From the NCBI GenBank assembly GCA_966211305.1, contig CBIHPC010000001.1, positions 51,525 through 115,524 of the forward strand: a stretch of DNA of 64,000 bases. The letters are read 5' to 3'. The position numbers were made by a program, and so were the translations under genes. The stretch is from Niastella sp966211305 (GTDB lineage: Bacteria; Bacteroidota; Bacteroidia; Chitinophagales; Chitinophagaceae). How positions within the stretch are numbered: the first letter of the stretch is position 1; the number at the start of each line of letters is the position of its first letter. This document shows positions 17,378 to 26,762 of this stretch, in pieces. The notes beneath the pieces are model-generated. The model saw only the letters and a program-made list of their open reading frames with translations. It was not told the DNA's origin and did not search any database.

Positions 17378-20300
17378 ATGTTAAAAACTACGAACCTGCA
17401 ACGCAGCGGGAATGGGGCCCCCATGCCTCAACGAAAGACCTTCCTGGTCTTATGTATATTTTGTTATTCATTGCTGGTAACTAACCTCACGCACGCACAA
17501 GTACCGGAAAATGAAAAAAACGTCACTATAAAAGGCACCATAAAAAATGAAAGCGGAGAGCCCCTGTCTGGCGTTTCTGTAGTTGTAAAAGGAACTACCA
17601 ATGGAACTACTACAAAAGAAGATGGCGCTTTTCAGATCATAGCCCCGGTTAACAGCACGCTCTCTGTTTCAATGGTGGGATATGTAAATAAGGAAATACC
17701 TGTGGGCCGCGCCGATCAGGCCGGCCTTGCCATTGCCCTGAGCTCAGATAAACTCGAAATGGATAAGATAATCGTAGTGGGATATGGTACGCGGCGAAAA
17801 TCTGATGTTACCGGTTCTATTGTTTCCATCAGTGAACAATCTATAAAAGATGTTCCTTCCTCCAACCTCGCTGCTGCCATCCAGGGCCAGGGCGCTGGTA
17901 TAGATATTCAGCGAAGCGGCGCCAACAGTAAACCCGGCGCTACCCCCAATATCCTCATCAGGGGTTCGCGATCGTTAGGCGCCAGTAATGCACCGCTGAT
18001 CGTTGTGGATGGTATTCCCTTTAATGGAAATATCAATGATCTTAACCAGGATGATGTGGCCTCGGTTGAGATATTAAAAGATGGCTCTTCCACAGCCATC
18101 TATGGTTCACGGGGCGCCAATGGCGTAATACTCATTTCTACCAAACGCGGCAAAACCGCCAAACCCGTCTTTACTTACAGTGGTTATGTGGGCAGCAGCC
18201 GCCTCACCAAAAAATTCCCGGTAATGAACGCCGCTGAATTTACCGATCTGAAGAAATGGGCTAACATTATTGCCAACCCCGGCAGGTATACCGGTCTCGA
18301 CGACCCGCTGTTCCTCACCAACGGTGTGTTTGACCCCGCTGAAGTAGAAGGAATAAAAACAGGGCGTAATACCGACTGGCAAAGCCTGATCTACAAAACA
18401 GGTATTATAACCGATCACCAGCTGGGTGTAACCGGCGGTTCCGATAAAACGCAATACGCTGTCTCGGCTGGCTACTTTAACCAAACAGGCATTTACCATG
18501 GACAAAGTTTTGAACGATATACCGTCAAACTGAGTCTCGACCAGCAACTGGGCCGGATCTTCAAAGTAGGCTTAAACTCATTGAATACATATACGGTAAG
18601 AAAGGGAGAAAGCGCCAATCCCATGGCGCAGGCCCTTCGTGCCAGTCCGCTCGCTTCACCATACGATAGCGCCGGTAATATCCTGAACACCTACGTTCCC
18701 GGAAGCGCCAACCAGGTGTGGAACCCGTTGGCCGACCTGATCCCCGGCGCAGCGGTGGAGAACAGGAAACGCCTCGGAACATTTACTACCATGTACCTCG
18801 AAGCGAACCTGGTAAAAGGATTGAAATACCGCCTGAACGCCGGCGCTGAGATCAGGACCGACATTTATGGCAACTTCTACTCCGATAAAACCAGTTTCAG
18901 GGTTAACCAGGGCGGCTCTGCATCCAGTAACAGAACCAATTTGTCGAACAACTATACAATAGAGAACCTGCTTATTTATGATGCAACTATTGCGCAACGG
19001 CATAAAATAAATTTTACCGGTTTGTACAGTCTGCAGGAAGTAGCCTCGCAGCAAAACCAGTTCGATAATACCAATATTCTCGCCGATTACCTTGCATATT
19101 TCAACCCCACCTATGCGTCGAACCTGAAAGGAAGCGGCAGCACATCCAAAGCGGATATCCTTTCTTATATGGGCCGGTTGAACTATGGCTTTGATGATAA
19201 ATACCTGTTGACGTTTACCATTCGCGCCGATGGTTCATCCCGCCTGGCTGAAGGAAATAAATGGCATTCGTTCCCCTCTGCCGCCTTTGCCTGGAATGTA
19301 AGCCGCGAAGATTTTATGCAGAATATCACTGCTGTCAGCAACCTTAAATTCAGGGCCAGCTACGGCAGCGTGGGGCAGCAGTCTATCGATGCCTTTCAAA
19401 CGCTGGGTCAATTGAGGGGCCTTGTTTATAATTTCGGCGGCACTATGGTTACCGGAGCTTATTTAAGTTCTACCGTTAACCCAACGCTCACCTGGGAGTA
19501 TACGAAAACCGCCAACCTCGGTATTGATTTTGGTTTACTAAATAACCGCATCACCGGTAGTATCGAAGTATATAAAGCATCTACCAACTCATTGTTATTA
19601 CCACAAACATTGCCGCCTACTTCGGGTATTCCAAACCCCATCGTTAGCAATGTTGGTAAAACCGAGAACCGGGGTATTGAAATACATGTAAGCACTACCA
19701 ACATCCAGGCGAAATCGCGAAAAGATTTTAACTGGACCAGCGACTTCAACTTCTTTATCAATCGCGGAAAAATAACCCAACTGTCGGGCGGGGTAACAAA
19801 AGACGTGGCCAATGGCTGGTTCGTTGGCCAACCGATCGATGTGTATTATGATTATAAACGCTTAGGCATCTGGCAGAACACTGCTGAAGATTCAGCCGCC
19901 GCAAAAGCATTGGGTTTATCGGTATCGGGCAATTCATCGGTTATAGGAACCATAAGGGTGGCAGACATCAGCGGTCCCGACGGAAAACCCGATAGCCGCA
20001 TCAATGCTACGCACGACAGAATAATAGTTGGCACCAGCCAGCCCAAATGGGAAGGCGGCACCACACAGCGTTTTGCCTTCCGCGGCGTTGATCTTACCGT
20101 TGTGGCGTTTGCAAGATGGGGTTATACCATGAACAGCAGTTTGTATGGCGGTGGTTTTGTAAATACATATCAGGGCACGTACAACAATGTAAAAACAAAT
20201 TACTGGACGCCCCTGAACCGCGAACCGTGGAATCCCAAGGCAAATGCCAATGCCACCAATCCATTGAACCGCTCGGTAATGAGTTATTTCGACGGCTCGT

Positions 20301-20524
20301 TTGTAAAGATCAGGAGCATAAGCCTGGGTTATAACCTCGAGCCGGCATTGGTAAAACGCATAGGGGCGCAGAACTTCCGGGTATACGCTACCGCAGCTGA
20401 TCCCTTTATTTTATTCTCGCCATATCGCAGAGCAGGTGGAATAGACCCCGAAGGATCGGGAACGGTAGGTATCGATACCCCGCCCACGTGGTCGCTGATC
20501 TTTGGCGTTAACATGTCGTTTTAA
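17378..20524 (+). CDS. SusC-family TonB-dependent transporter, second of the pectin-type PUL
   Basis: 1048 aa. An N-terminal leader of 15 residues precedes a second ATG (17423, MPQRKTFLVLCIFCYSLLV), which may be the true start of the signal peptide ending THAQ. The carboxypeptidase-regulatory-like domain (VTIKGTIKNESGEPLSGVSV), plug (DKIIVVGYGTRRKSDVTGS; AIYGSRGANGVILISTK) and barrel are all complete. No STN domain. It pairs with the SusD 24 nt downstream. Two SusCD pairs in one PUL suggest import of two kinds of oligosaccharide, for example backbone and side-chain fragments. Confidence 0.94.
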   Translation: MLKTTNLQRSGNGAPMPQRKTFLVLCIFCYSLLVTNLTHAQVPENEKNVTIKGTIKNESGEPLSGVSVVVKGTTNGTTTKEDGAFQIIAPVNSTLSVSMVGYVNKEIPVGRADQAGLAIALSSDKLEMDKIIVVGYGTRRKSDVTGSIVSISEQSIKDVPSSNLAAAIQGQGAGIDIQRSGANSKPGATPNILIRGSRSLGASNAPLIVVDGIPFNGNINDLNQDDVASVEILKDGSSTAIYGSRGANGVILISTKRGKTAKPVFTYSGYVGSSRLTKKFPVMNAAEFTDLKKWANIIANPGRYTGLDDPLFLTNGVFDPAEVEGIKTGRNTDWQSLIYKTGIITDHQLGVTGGSDKTQYAVSAGYFNQTGIYHGQSFERYTVKLSLDQQLGRIFKVGLNSLNTYTVRKGESANPMAQALRASPLASPYDSAGNILNTYVPGSANQVWNPLADLIPGAAVENRKRLGTFTTMYLEANLVKGLKYRLNAGAEIRTDIYGNFYSDKTSFRVNQGGSASSNRTNLSNNYTIENLLIYDATIAQRHKINFTGLYSLQEVASQQNQFDNTNILADYLAYFNPTYASNLKGSGSTSKADILSYMGRLNYGFDDKYLLTFTIRADGSSRLAEGNKWHSFPSAAFAWNVSREDFMQNITAVSNLKFRASYGSVGQQSIDAFQTLGQLRGLVYNFGGTMVTGAYLSSTVNPTLTWEYTKTANLGIDFGLLNNRITGSIEVYKASTNSLLLPQTLPPTSGIPNPIVSNVGKTENRGIEIHVSTTNIQAKSRKDFNWTSDFNFFINRGKITQLSGGVTKDVANGWFVGQPIDVYYDYKRLGIWQNTAEDSAAAKALGLSVSGNSSVIGTIRVADISGPDGKPDSRINATHDRIIVGTSQPKWEGGTTQRFAFRGVDLTVVAFARWGYTMNSSLYGGGFVNTYQGTYNNVKTNYWTPLNREPWNPKANANATNPLNRSVMSYFDGSFVKIRSISLGYNLEPALVKRIGAQNFRVYATAADPFILFSPYRRAGGIDPEGSGTVGIDTPPTWSLIFGVNMSF

Positions 20525-20548
20525 TTTTTACCATCCAAACAGTGAATT

Positions 20549-22267
20549 ATGAAAATGCTATTCATATACTGCAGCTGTCTGCTATTAGTTGCAACCGGTT
20601 GTAATAAGAAACTAAAGGAGGAACCCAATTCCATTCTGGTACCTGCATTTTTTCAAACCAGCCAGGGCTTGCAGGCCGGTCTCGATGCGGCCTATGGCGG
20701 CATGCGCAACTTTTGGGGCGCACAGGAATTGTTTACCGCAACGGTAATAGGCACCGATGAGTTCATGCGCGGGGTAGACGGCAATAGTGATATTAATTTG
20801 TATAGTTATACCTCAACCCATGGTACCATTACCACGCTTTGGCGTGCAGCGTATGTTTTTATAAATACCTGCAACGGGGTTATCGACAATGCCGCTAAAG
20901 TTGAGATGCCTGCTGCCACGAAGAACAGGATAGTGGCTGAAGCAAAGTTCCTGCGGGCCAACCTTTATTTTATTCTTGCGCAGTTCTGGGGCGATGTTAC
21001 GTTGAATAAGAATTTTCAATCGGAAGCTGTCACCTCGGCAAAGCGCGACCCGCTGAAAGATGTATATGATCTTATAGAACAGGACCTGAAAGATGCGATT
21101 GCGGTGTTACCCGCGGGCCCAAAAAGCAATGGTGTGCTGCCCGGTAAAGCAACAGCGGTGGCCGCAAAGCATGTGCTGGCAAAAGTTTATTTAACCAGGG
21201 CCGGCTCAACTGCAAAAAAAGCCGATGATTATCAGAACGCATATAATACAGCGGTAGATATCATCGACACCAGGGCATCGCTTGGATTGAATTTGGTGGC
21301 CGACTTCGGTAAGATCTTCGCCGAAGGGAACGAGGAGAATGAGGAAGTGCTTTGGAGTGTGCAACACACAACGAACATCGCTTACAACGGACCGAACAAC
21401 AGTGGCATTTCAAACTTCAGTGCAGATAATGTATTGAACCATATGTGGGTTGGCCAATATGAAAAGCGGCCGGGTATGATCCGCAGCACACCGTATGGCC
21501 GTCCGTATATCCGTTGCATTCCCACGCGCTGGGTAACCGATACGGTTTTTAAAGAAAGAGTGAACGATACCCGTTACGGCAAAACATTTCAAACGGTATG
21601 GTATGCCAATAATCCCGATCCCAAAGGATATCCCGTTTGGCCCAATCCGTTACCGGCCGGCGCTCCTGCAGGCGCGGTTTCAGGTCAGCCTAAATTTAAG
21701 TTTGGCGATACGGCTATTTATATGCCGGGTGTAGATGCAAGCGATGCAAAGATCGCGGCAACGCCTTACCTGTTGGTGCCGCCGCGTAAATACGATAATA
21801 CATTGTCGGCAACCATGATGAAATATTTCGATACGAAACGGGCCGATCTCAATTCGCCTTCGGTGCGGCCGGTGATCGCTTTCAGGCTGGCAGAAACTTA
21901 CCTGATGGCTGCTGAAGCCGCCTTTATGCTGGGCAATATGACCGATGCCGTAAAATATATAAACGCGGTGCGGGAAAGAGCTGCCTATCCATCTGGCAAT
22001 GCAGCGGCCATGGAAATATCGGCTGCAGATCTTTCTGTAGATTTTATACTCGATGAACGTACCCGCGAGCTGTGCGGTGAAAATGTACGCTGGTGGGACC
22101 TCGTGCGTACCGGTAAATTATTACAGCGCGTGCGGTTGCATAACAAAGAAGCGGCGGCCAATATCATCGACAGGCATGTATTACGGCCCATTCCGCAGGC
22201 GCAGATCGATGCTACCACAACGGGCGATCCGTATAATAATAGTTTGTACTTTCCATTATGGAATTAA
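20549..22267 (+). CDS. SusD/RagB-family glycan-binding lipoprotein
   Basis: 572-aa lipoprotein, lipobox VATGC followed by NKKLKEEPNS. It shows the helical repeat region (AKFLRANLYFILAQFWGDV), FRLAETYLMAAEAAFMLGN and the C-terminal signature (LDERTRELCGENVRWWDLVRTGKL; LRPIPQAQID). It partners the SusC just upstream. The following 147-bp gap to the GH105 gene shows no convincing gene or terminator. Confidence 0.95.
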   Translation: MKMLFIYCSCLLLVATGCNKKLKEEPNSILVPAFFQTSQGLQAGLDAAYGGMRNFWGAQELFTATVIGTDEFMRGVDGNSDINLYSYTSTHGTITTLWRAAYVFINTCNGVIDNAAKVEMPAATKNRIVAEAKFLRANLYFILAQFWGDVTLNKNFQSEAVTSAKRDPLKDVYDLIEQDLKDAIAVLPAGPKSNGVLPGKATAVAAKHVLAKVYLTRAGSTAKKADDYQNAYNTAVDIIDTRASLGLNLVADFGKIFAEGNEENEEVLWSVQHTTNIAYNGPNNSGISNFSADNVLNHMWVGQYEKRPGMIRSTPYGRPYIRCIPTRWVTDTVFKERVNDTRYGKTFQTVWYANNPDPKGYPVWPNPLPAGAPAGAVSGQPKFKFGDTAIYMPGVDASDAKIAATPYLLVPPRKYDNTLSATMMKYFDTKRADLNSPSVRPVIAFRLAETYLMAAEAAFMLGNMTDAVKYINAVRERAAYPSGNAAAMEISAADLSVDFILDERTRELCGENVRWWDLVRTGKLLQRVRLHNKEAAANIIDRHVLRPIPQAQIDATTTGDPYNNSLYFPLWN

Positions 22268-22414
22268 ATCTTCCGTTACACACATGAAGAAATTGGAAAG
22301 AGTATCAATACCGGGCCGTAATTGTTCATCCGCTTTTAACGGTTAGGGGTGATGTGAAAAGGATAATGATAAAAAAATAGCGCATTGAAAAACTAACTGT
22401 AAAAATCAAGATAC

Positions 22415-23554
22415 ATGAATAGAACGATCAAATGCTTTTTATTGGGAATTGGCATTATGCAATTGCAGCCCATTATTAGTGAAGCACAATCAAAGAAAGC
22501 AAAGGGGGAGAAGTGGCCGGCCGGTACTTCCCCGCAGGAGGTAGGCAAACGGGTGGCGGAACATTTTGTGGTAACGCCCCATACCAATTTTGGCCGGTCA
22601 ACCCCGCCCAGAGTGATCACGTATCCCGAAACATGCACGTGGTATGGCGCGCTTACGTTCGCCAAACAAACCGGCGATAAAGAACTGACGAAAAAACTGG
22701 CGCAGCGTTTTGAACCCCTGCTGGGCGCACGAGATACGCTGATACCCAAACCTGATCATGTCGACTATACCGTGTTCGGCGCAGTACCGCTGGAGTTGTA
22801 CATGCAAACAAAAGATAAACGTTACCTCGGGTTGGGGCAACGTATAGCCGATAAACAATGGGGGCCGCCCGAAGGACCGCGCGTAAAACCGGAATCGCAT
22901 GAGTTTTATAACAAAGGCTATACCTGGCAAACACGTATGTGGATAGATGATATGTTCATGATCACCGCCGTTCAGTCACAGGCTTACCGTGCCACCGGTG
23001 ATAAAAAATACATTGAACGCGCTGCAAAGGAAATGGTGTTATACCTCGATTCATTGCAAAGGCCCAATGGGCTGTTTTACCATGCGCCCGATGTGCCCTA
23101 TTTCTGGGGCCGCGGCAATGGCTGGATGGCGGTTGGGATGGCTGAATTGCTTCGCTCACTGCCAAAAGACAACCCCAACCGCGAACGCATTATGAAAGGG
23201 TACAAAAGTATGATGGCTTCGCTGCTTACATACCAGGCTGAAAGCGGCATGTGGCGGCAATTGATCGATGATGAGGGATCGTGGCCCGAAACTTCCTGCA
23301 CCGGCATGTTCACCTTTGCCATGATCACCGGTGTAAAGAACGGCTGGCTCGATGCTGGTAGTTATGGCCCTGCCGCCCGTAAAGGCTGGCTGGCATTGGT
23401 ATCGTACATTAATGAGAATGCCGAGGTGCGCGAAGTATGTGAAGGCACCAATAAAAAGAACGACCGGCAATACTATCTCGATCGTAAACGCAATATCGGC
23501 GACCTGCACGGCCAGGCGCCTATTTTGTGGTGTGCTACGGCCTGGTTGAGATAG
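22415..23554 (+). CDS. GH105 unsaturated rhamnogalacturonyl hydrolase (YteR-like)
   Basis: 379 aa with a signal peptide and an (alpha/alpha)6-barrel. Family motifs are WIDDMFM (Asp178-Asp179, the catalytic acid region of YteR), WGRGNGWMAVGMAELL, and ETSCTGMFTFAM. These enzymes hydrate and release the 4,5-unsaturated uronic acid that lyases leave at oligosaccharide ends. Its presence implies that a pectate or rhamnogalacturonan lyase acts on the substrate, yet no polysaccharide lyase is encoded in this PUL. Functional class is confident; specificity (rhamnogalacturonyl versus galacturonyl) is not. Confidence 0.93.
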   Translation: MNRTIKCFLLGIGIMQLQPIISEAQSKKAKGEKWPAGTSPQEVGKRVAEHFVVTPHTNFGRSTPPRVITYPETCTWYGALTFAKQTGDKELTKKLAQRFEPLLGARDTLIPKPDHVDYTVFGAVPLELYMQTKDKRYLGLGQRIADKQWGPPEGPRVKPESHEFYNKGYTWQTRMWIDDMFMITAVQSQAYRATGDKKYIERAAKEMVLYLDSLQRPNGLFYHAPDVPYFWGRGNGWMAVGMAELLRSLPKDNPNRERIMKGYKSMMASLLTYQAESGMWRQLIDDEGSWPETSCTGMFTFAMITGVKNGWLDAGSYGPAARKGWLALVSYINENAEVREVCEGTNKKNDRQYYLDRKRNIGDLHGQAPILWCATAWLR

Positions 23555-23559
23555 GGGTG

Positions 23560-23591
23560 GTTAACAAGTTGATGAGTTAGCAGGTTGATAA
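23560..23591 (+). repeat. Four degenerate octads (GTTAACAA, GTTGATGA, GTTAGCAG, GTTGATAA) after the GH105 stop
   Basis: Period-8 array starting 5 nt after the stop codon in the gene's sense orientation and followed by GGGAAAGACAG. Same word family as the arrays at 39139, 50857, 53440 and 55801. Confidence 0.85.
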
Positions 23592-23601
23592 GGGAAAGAC
23601 A

Positions 23602-23629
23602 GAAGTAGGAAGTAAGAAATAAGAAGTAG
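23602..23629. repeat. Four heptads GAAGTAG/GAAGTAA/GAAATAA/GAAGTAG
   Basis: Period-7 array directly following the octads and running into the left arm of the hairpin at 23628. Confidence 0.85.
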
Positions 23630-23698
23630 ACCTGCAAGGTCCCGCCATCTGAGCTGGCATAAACAGTTGGCATATGCGGTCCTGGCAGGTCTTTTTTA
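23628..23698 (+). terminator. Long hairpin with T-tract; member of a dispersed palindromic repeat family
   Basis: AGACCTGCAAGGTCCCGC (23628-23645) pairs imperfectly with GCGGTCCTGGCAGGTCT (23676-23692), and TTTTTATT follows. It can act as a terminator after GH105. The arms and the GCCAT at the loop entrance resemble the hairpin at 48118-48183, and the CCTGYAAGG core also occurs at 25798-25840. Confidence 0.7.
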
Positions 23699-23729
23699 TT
23701 AATAAGAAACTCAAACAAGCAATAGCTTC

Positions 23730-25778
23730 ATGAAAAATACATTGTGTTTACTGCTATTATTTAATTGCTTTACATCCTCGATATCCGCACAACAAACCGC
23801 CCTGCCGGCACAGCACGACCGCTGGAAGATATTGCCCGATGGCAGTATTGAATGGACTATCGATAACCGGCTGCCGCATAACGATCATTTGGAAATGAGC
23901 GGTGAAAAAGTGGCGTTGTGGGTACAGTATGGGGTGAATGAGAACGGGCAGTCAACTGTAAACCGTACCATGGTATTTCCCACCTTTCGCCTGTTACCGG
24001 TGCGCACCATTGCCAGTATGATGTACAACGTTACCGATGGCGAATTGCCCAGGTTCCTGGTCAACGACAAATTGTTAAAAGCCGGCGTATACAATGCTGC
24101 CGCCGTAACCGGCATGCCTGAAAAAGTGACCGGCATCCGGCAAAAAGGAATTTTACAGATCAATAGCGAAATAGGGAAAGACAGAACTATACTGTTACAA
24201 CGTACGCTGTTCCCTTCAACAGATAAACCGGTGGCCATTGAAAAATGGGTCTTCACCAATGCAGGAAAACTACCGGTAAAAATTGAAATGGAATACCTGT
24301 ACAGGGAAACAAAACCGGCAATGGAACGAACAACGCCTGTGCAGCACAGTTTTGTTGTATCTACCCTGAATGAAGGTCTAAGAACCGTGGCGCCGGGCGA
24401 CTCGGTACAATTTACAATACTCTATCAGGCGCTCAATAAAAACAATCCGCTGGCCGCCATCGACGTTAACCGAGAACTCGATGCCAGGCAGGAAAGATTG
24501 TCAAACATAGTATCCCTCATGCAACTGGAAACGCCCGATCCCATTCTGAATACGGCATTTGCCTTTGCGAAAATGCGGGCAACGGAAAGTATTTACAAAA
24601 CAAAGGGCGGTTATTTACATGGGCCGGGCGGGCTGCGATATTACGCTGCTATCTGGGCCAATGACCAGGCTGAATACATAAATCCTTTCTTTGCCATGCT
24701 GGGCGATGAAGTGGGAAACAAGTCGGCCATGAATGCTTACCGGTGGTTTGCCCGGTATATGAATGATGAATACAAACCCATTCCAAGTTCGATAATCGCC
24801 GAAGGCGATGCTACCTGGCATGGCGCCAAAGACAGGGGCGATATGGCCATGATAGCTTATGGGGCCGGCCGTTATGCATTGACGTATGGTAATATAGATT
24901 CGGCAAAAGTATTGTGGCCGCTTATTGAATGGTGCCTCGAGTATGAGAATAGAAAACTGAACGAACATGGCGTAGTGGCCAGTAACAGCGATGAACTGGA
25001 AGGCCGCTTCCCCGCCGGTAAAGCCAACCTGAATACCAGCATCCTGTATTACGATGCGCTCAGGTCTGCGGTTATGTTGGGTAAATTATTATCGGTTCCC
25101 AAAACACAAACAGAAAAATATGCAAAGCAGGCGCAGTTAATGAGAAAGAACATCGATAAATTCTTTGGCGCCACCGTGGAAGGGTTCAATACCTATAGGT
25201 ATTATGAAGGTAATGACACGTTAAGGGCCTGGATCTGCTCTCCATTGATCGTAGATATCTTCGACAGGAAAGCAGGTACCATCGCGGCTTTGTTCTCTCC
25301 GCGTTTATGGACGGCGGACGGCCTCGCTTCCCTGGCCGGCAACACTACTTTCTGGGACCGCTCCACATTATATGCATTGCGTGGCGTGCTGGCTGCTGGT
25401 GAAACGGAAAAGGCGATGACCTTCCTGCGTTATTATTCGCAAAGAAGATTGTTGGGTGAACATGTGCCTTATGCAGTGGAAGCATACCCTGAAGGAAACC
25501 AGCGGCATTTATCGGCCGAGAGCGGTTTGTATTGCCGGATCTATACGGAAGGGTTGTTTGGCATTCGCCCCACAGGCTTCAACGGTTTCGATTGTACGCC
25601 GCGGTTACCCAATGGCTGGAACCGGATGGCGTTGCGCAATTTGCATTCATTTGGGAACGTATTTGACATAGTGGTGAGCAGGGCCGGCGCCGGCAGGCTG
25701 AATATTAGCATAAAAAAAGATGGCAAAGAGAAAAACTATTTAATAAAAGAAGGCGCCACGCAAAAGATCCTGCTTTAG
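23730..25778 (+). CDS. Secreted six-hairpin ((alpha/alpha)6-barrel) glycosidase, family not assigned
   Basis: 682 aa with a signal peptide ending SISAQ. An N-terminal beta-sandwich (about 20-250) is followed by an (alpha/alpha)6 catalytic barrel (about 270-640) and a short C-terminal beta domain (FGNVFDIVVSRAG). Candidate catalytic acids lie in YAAIWANDQAEYINPFF, IAEGDATWHGAKDRGDM and PYAVEAYPEGNQRHLSAESG. The layout resembles the clan of GH78, GH95 and GH116 enzymes, but I cannot place it in a family. Location beside GH28 and GH105 suggests action on a pectin side chain or rhamnose-containing end. It is the last gene of the PUL and is followed by a terminator. Confidence 0.82.
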   Translation: MKNTLCLLLLFNCFTSSISAQQTALPAQHDRWKILPDGSIEWTIDNRLPHNDHLEMSGEKVALWVQYGVNENGQSTVNRTMVFPTFRLLPVRTIASMMYNVTDGELPRFLVNDKLLKAGVYNAAAVTGMPEKVTGIRQKGILQINSEIGKDRTILLQRTLFPSTDKPVAIEKWVFTNAGKLPVKIEMEYLYRETKPAMERTTPVQHSFVVSTLNEGLRTVAPGDSVQFTILYQALNKNNPLAAIDVNRELDARQERLSNIVSLMQLETPDPILNTAFAFAKMRATESIYKTKGGYLHGPGGLRYYAAIWANDQAEYINPFFAMLGDEVGNKSAMNAYRWFARYMNDEYKPIPSSIIAEGDATWHGAKDRGDMAMIAYGAGRYALTYGNIDSAKVLWPLIEWCLEYENRKLNEHGVVASNSDELEGRFPAGKANLNTSILYYDALRSAVMLGKLLSVPKTQTEKYAKQAQLMRKNIDKFFGATVEGFNTYRYYEGNDTLRAWICSPLIVDIFDRKAGTIAALFSPRLWTADGLASLAGNTTFWDRSTLYALRGVLAAGETEKAMTFLRYYSQRRLLGEHVPYAVEAYPEGNQRHLSAESGLYCRIYTEGLFGIRPTGFNGFDCTPRLPNGWNRMALRNLHSFGNVFDIVVSRAGAGRLNISIKKDGKEKNYLIKEGATQKILL

Positions 25779-25797
25779 CTGCGTCCCTGAATGTAAA

Positions 25798-25849
25798 AAG
25801 GCCTGTAAAGGATGATCGCCGATCAAACCTTACAGGCCTTCGCTATTTT
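25798..25849 (+). terminator. Hairpin terminator closing the pectin-type PUL
   Basis: AAGGCCTGTAAAGG (25798-25811) pairs with CCTTACAGGCCTT (25828-25840), nearly perfect, followed by CGCTATTTT. The core CCTGTAAAGG relates it to the hairpins at 23628 and 48118. Confidence 0.65.
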
Positions 25850-25978
25850 ACACCGGCAGCTACATGCCGGTATATTATGCGGGTTTGATGTTGTTGCCTT
25901 TATTTCGGGCAGAACATTTTTAGGGGCTGACACAGGGTGCTATATTTTTATAGCATATATCCTTATGTGCAATAATAT

Positions 25979-25986
25979 TATTTTTG
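25979..25986 (+). promoter_or_regulatory. Candidate -7 element for the ECF sigma gene
   Basis: TATTTTTG matches the Bacteroidota -7 consensus TAnnTTTG and lies 44 nt before the sigma-factor ATG. No good TTG is seen at the -33 distance. A small perfect hairpin GCTATA-TTTT-TATAGC sits at 25939-25954. Confidence 0.35.
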
Positions 25987-26030
25987 CAGGGTAACCAGCA
26001 TTAGCCCGGCCGCGTTTCGCCCTGCACAAT

Positions 26031-26624
26031 ATGGATTATCAACAGCTAAGTGATGCACAATTGCTTGAATCGATCAGAGGGAATGATACCACTGCTTTTA
26101 AGGTCCTGTACGACAAGTATTGGGAAGAGCTGTACATAAAAGCCTGCAAACGTGTGGATAAAGATGAAGCTAAAGACATGGTGCAGGAAGTAATGACCAC
26201 GTTGTGGCGCCGCCGCAACGATGTGGTTGTGCACGACGACGGTCAAATTGCCCGTTATCTTCATACTGCCATTAAATACCGCGTGATCAGTCATTACGCT
26301 TATTCTGCCAACGAGGTCCCCAATACCGCTCTGTTCGATGCATTGAACAGTCAGGAATTTGCAAATGCACTTGAAACGAAGGAGTTAAGTGAACTGCTTG
26401 AACAGGAGATCAGCCGTCTGCCGCCGCGGATGCAACAGATCTTCAGGATGAGCAGGGAAGATGACTTCTCCATAGCTGATATTGCGCGCCAACTCAGTCT
26501 GTCGGAACAAACCATCAAGAACCAACTGACCGAGGCGCTGAAAAGGATCAGGGAATCCATTAAGCAAAACGATTACGGCGACTGGGTGTTTGTTTTTATC
26601 CTTTTACACTACGCTTCTCATTAA
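26031..26624 (+). CDS. ECF RNA polymerase sigma factor (Bacteroidota expansion family) controlling the mannan-type PUL
   Basis: 197 aa. Region 2 (about 25-90) has the FKVLYDKYWEELYIKACKRV and DEAKDMVQEVMTTLWRRR signatures. Region 4 (about 130-185) has LPPRMQQIFRMSREDDFSIADIA followed by LSLSEQTIKNQL, the -35 binding helix-turn-helix. It directly precedes a FecR-type anti-sigma gene and a SusC with an STN domain, the standard trans-envelope signalling trio. It is expected to bind the anti-sigma factor until the SusC loads its glycan, then activate this PUL. Confidence 0.95.
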   Translation: MDYQQLSDAQLLESIRGNDTTAFKVLYDKYWEELYIKACKRVDKDEAKDMVQEVMTTLWRRRNDVVVHDDGQIARYLHTAIKYRVISHYAYSANEVPNTALFDALNSQEFANALETKELSELLEQEISRLPPRMQQIFRMSREDDFSIADIARQLSLSEQTIKNQLTEALKRIRESIKQNDYGDWVFVFILLHYASH

Positions 26625-26762
26625 CCGCCATTTATCCTCATTTGAACCGTGCTAAAAAAATATTAGCACCGGCGTCCCTGTCTCATGCAGATAAGGGTTG
26701 AAAATTTTTTTTTCAGATGCTATAGTACCAGAATACCTTTTTTCAGATACATAATAAAACAG

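Noticed and set aside
22284..22346. 20-codon frame (MKKLERVSIPGR...) between SusD and GH105
   Set aside because: Very short, no recognisable features and no evidence of translation; left unannotated.
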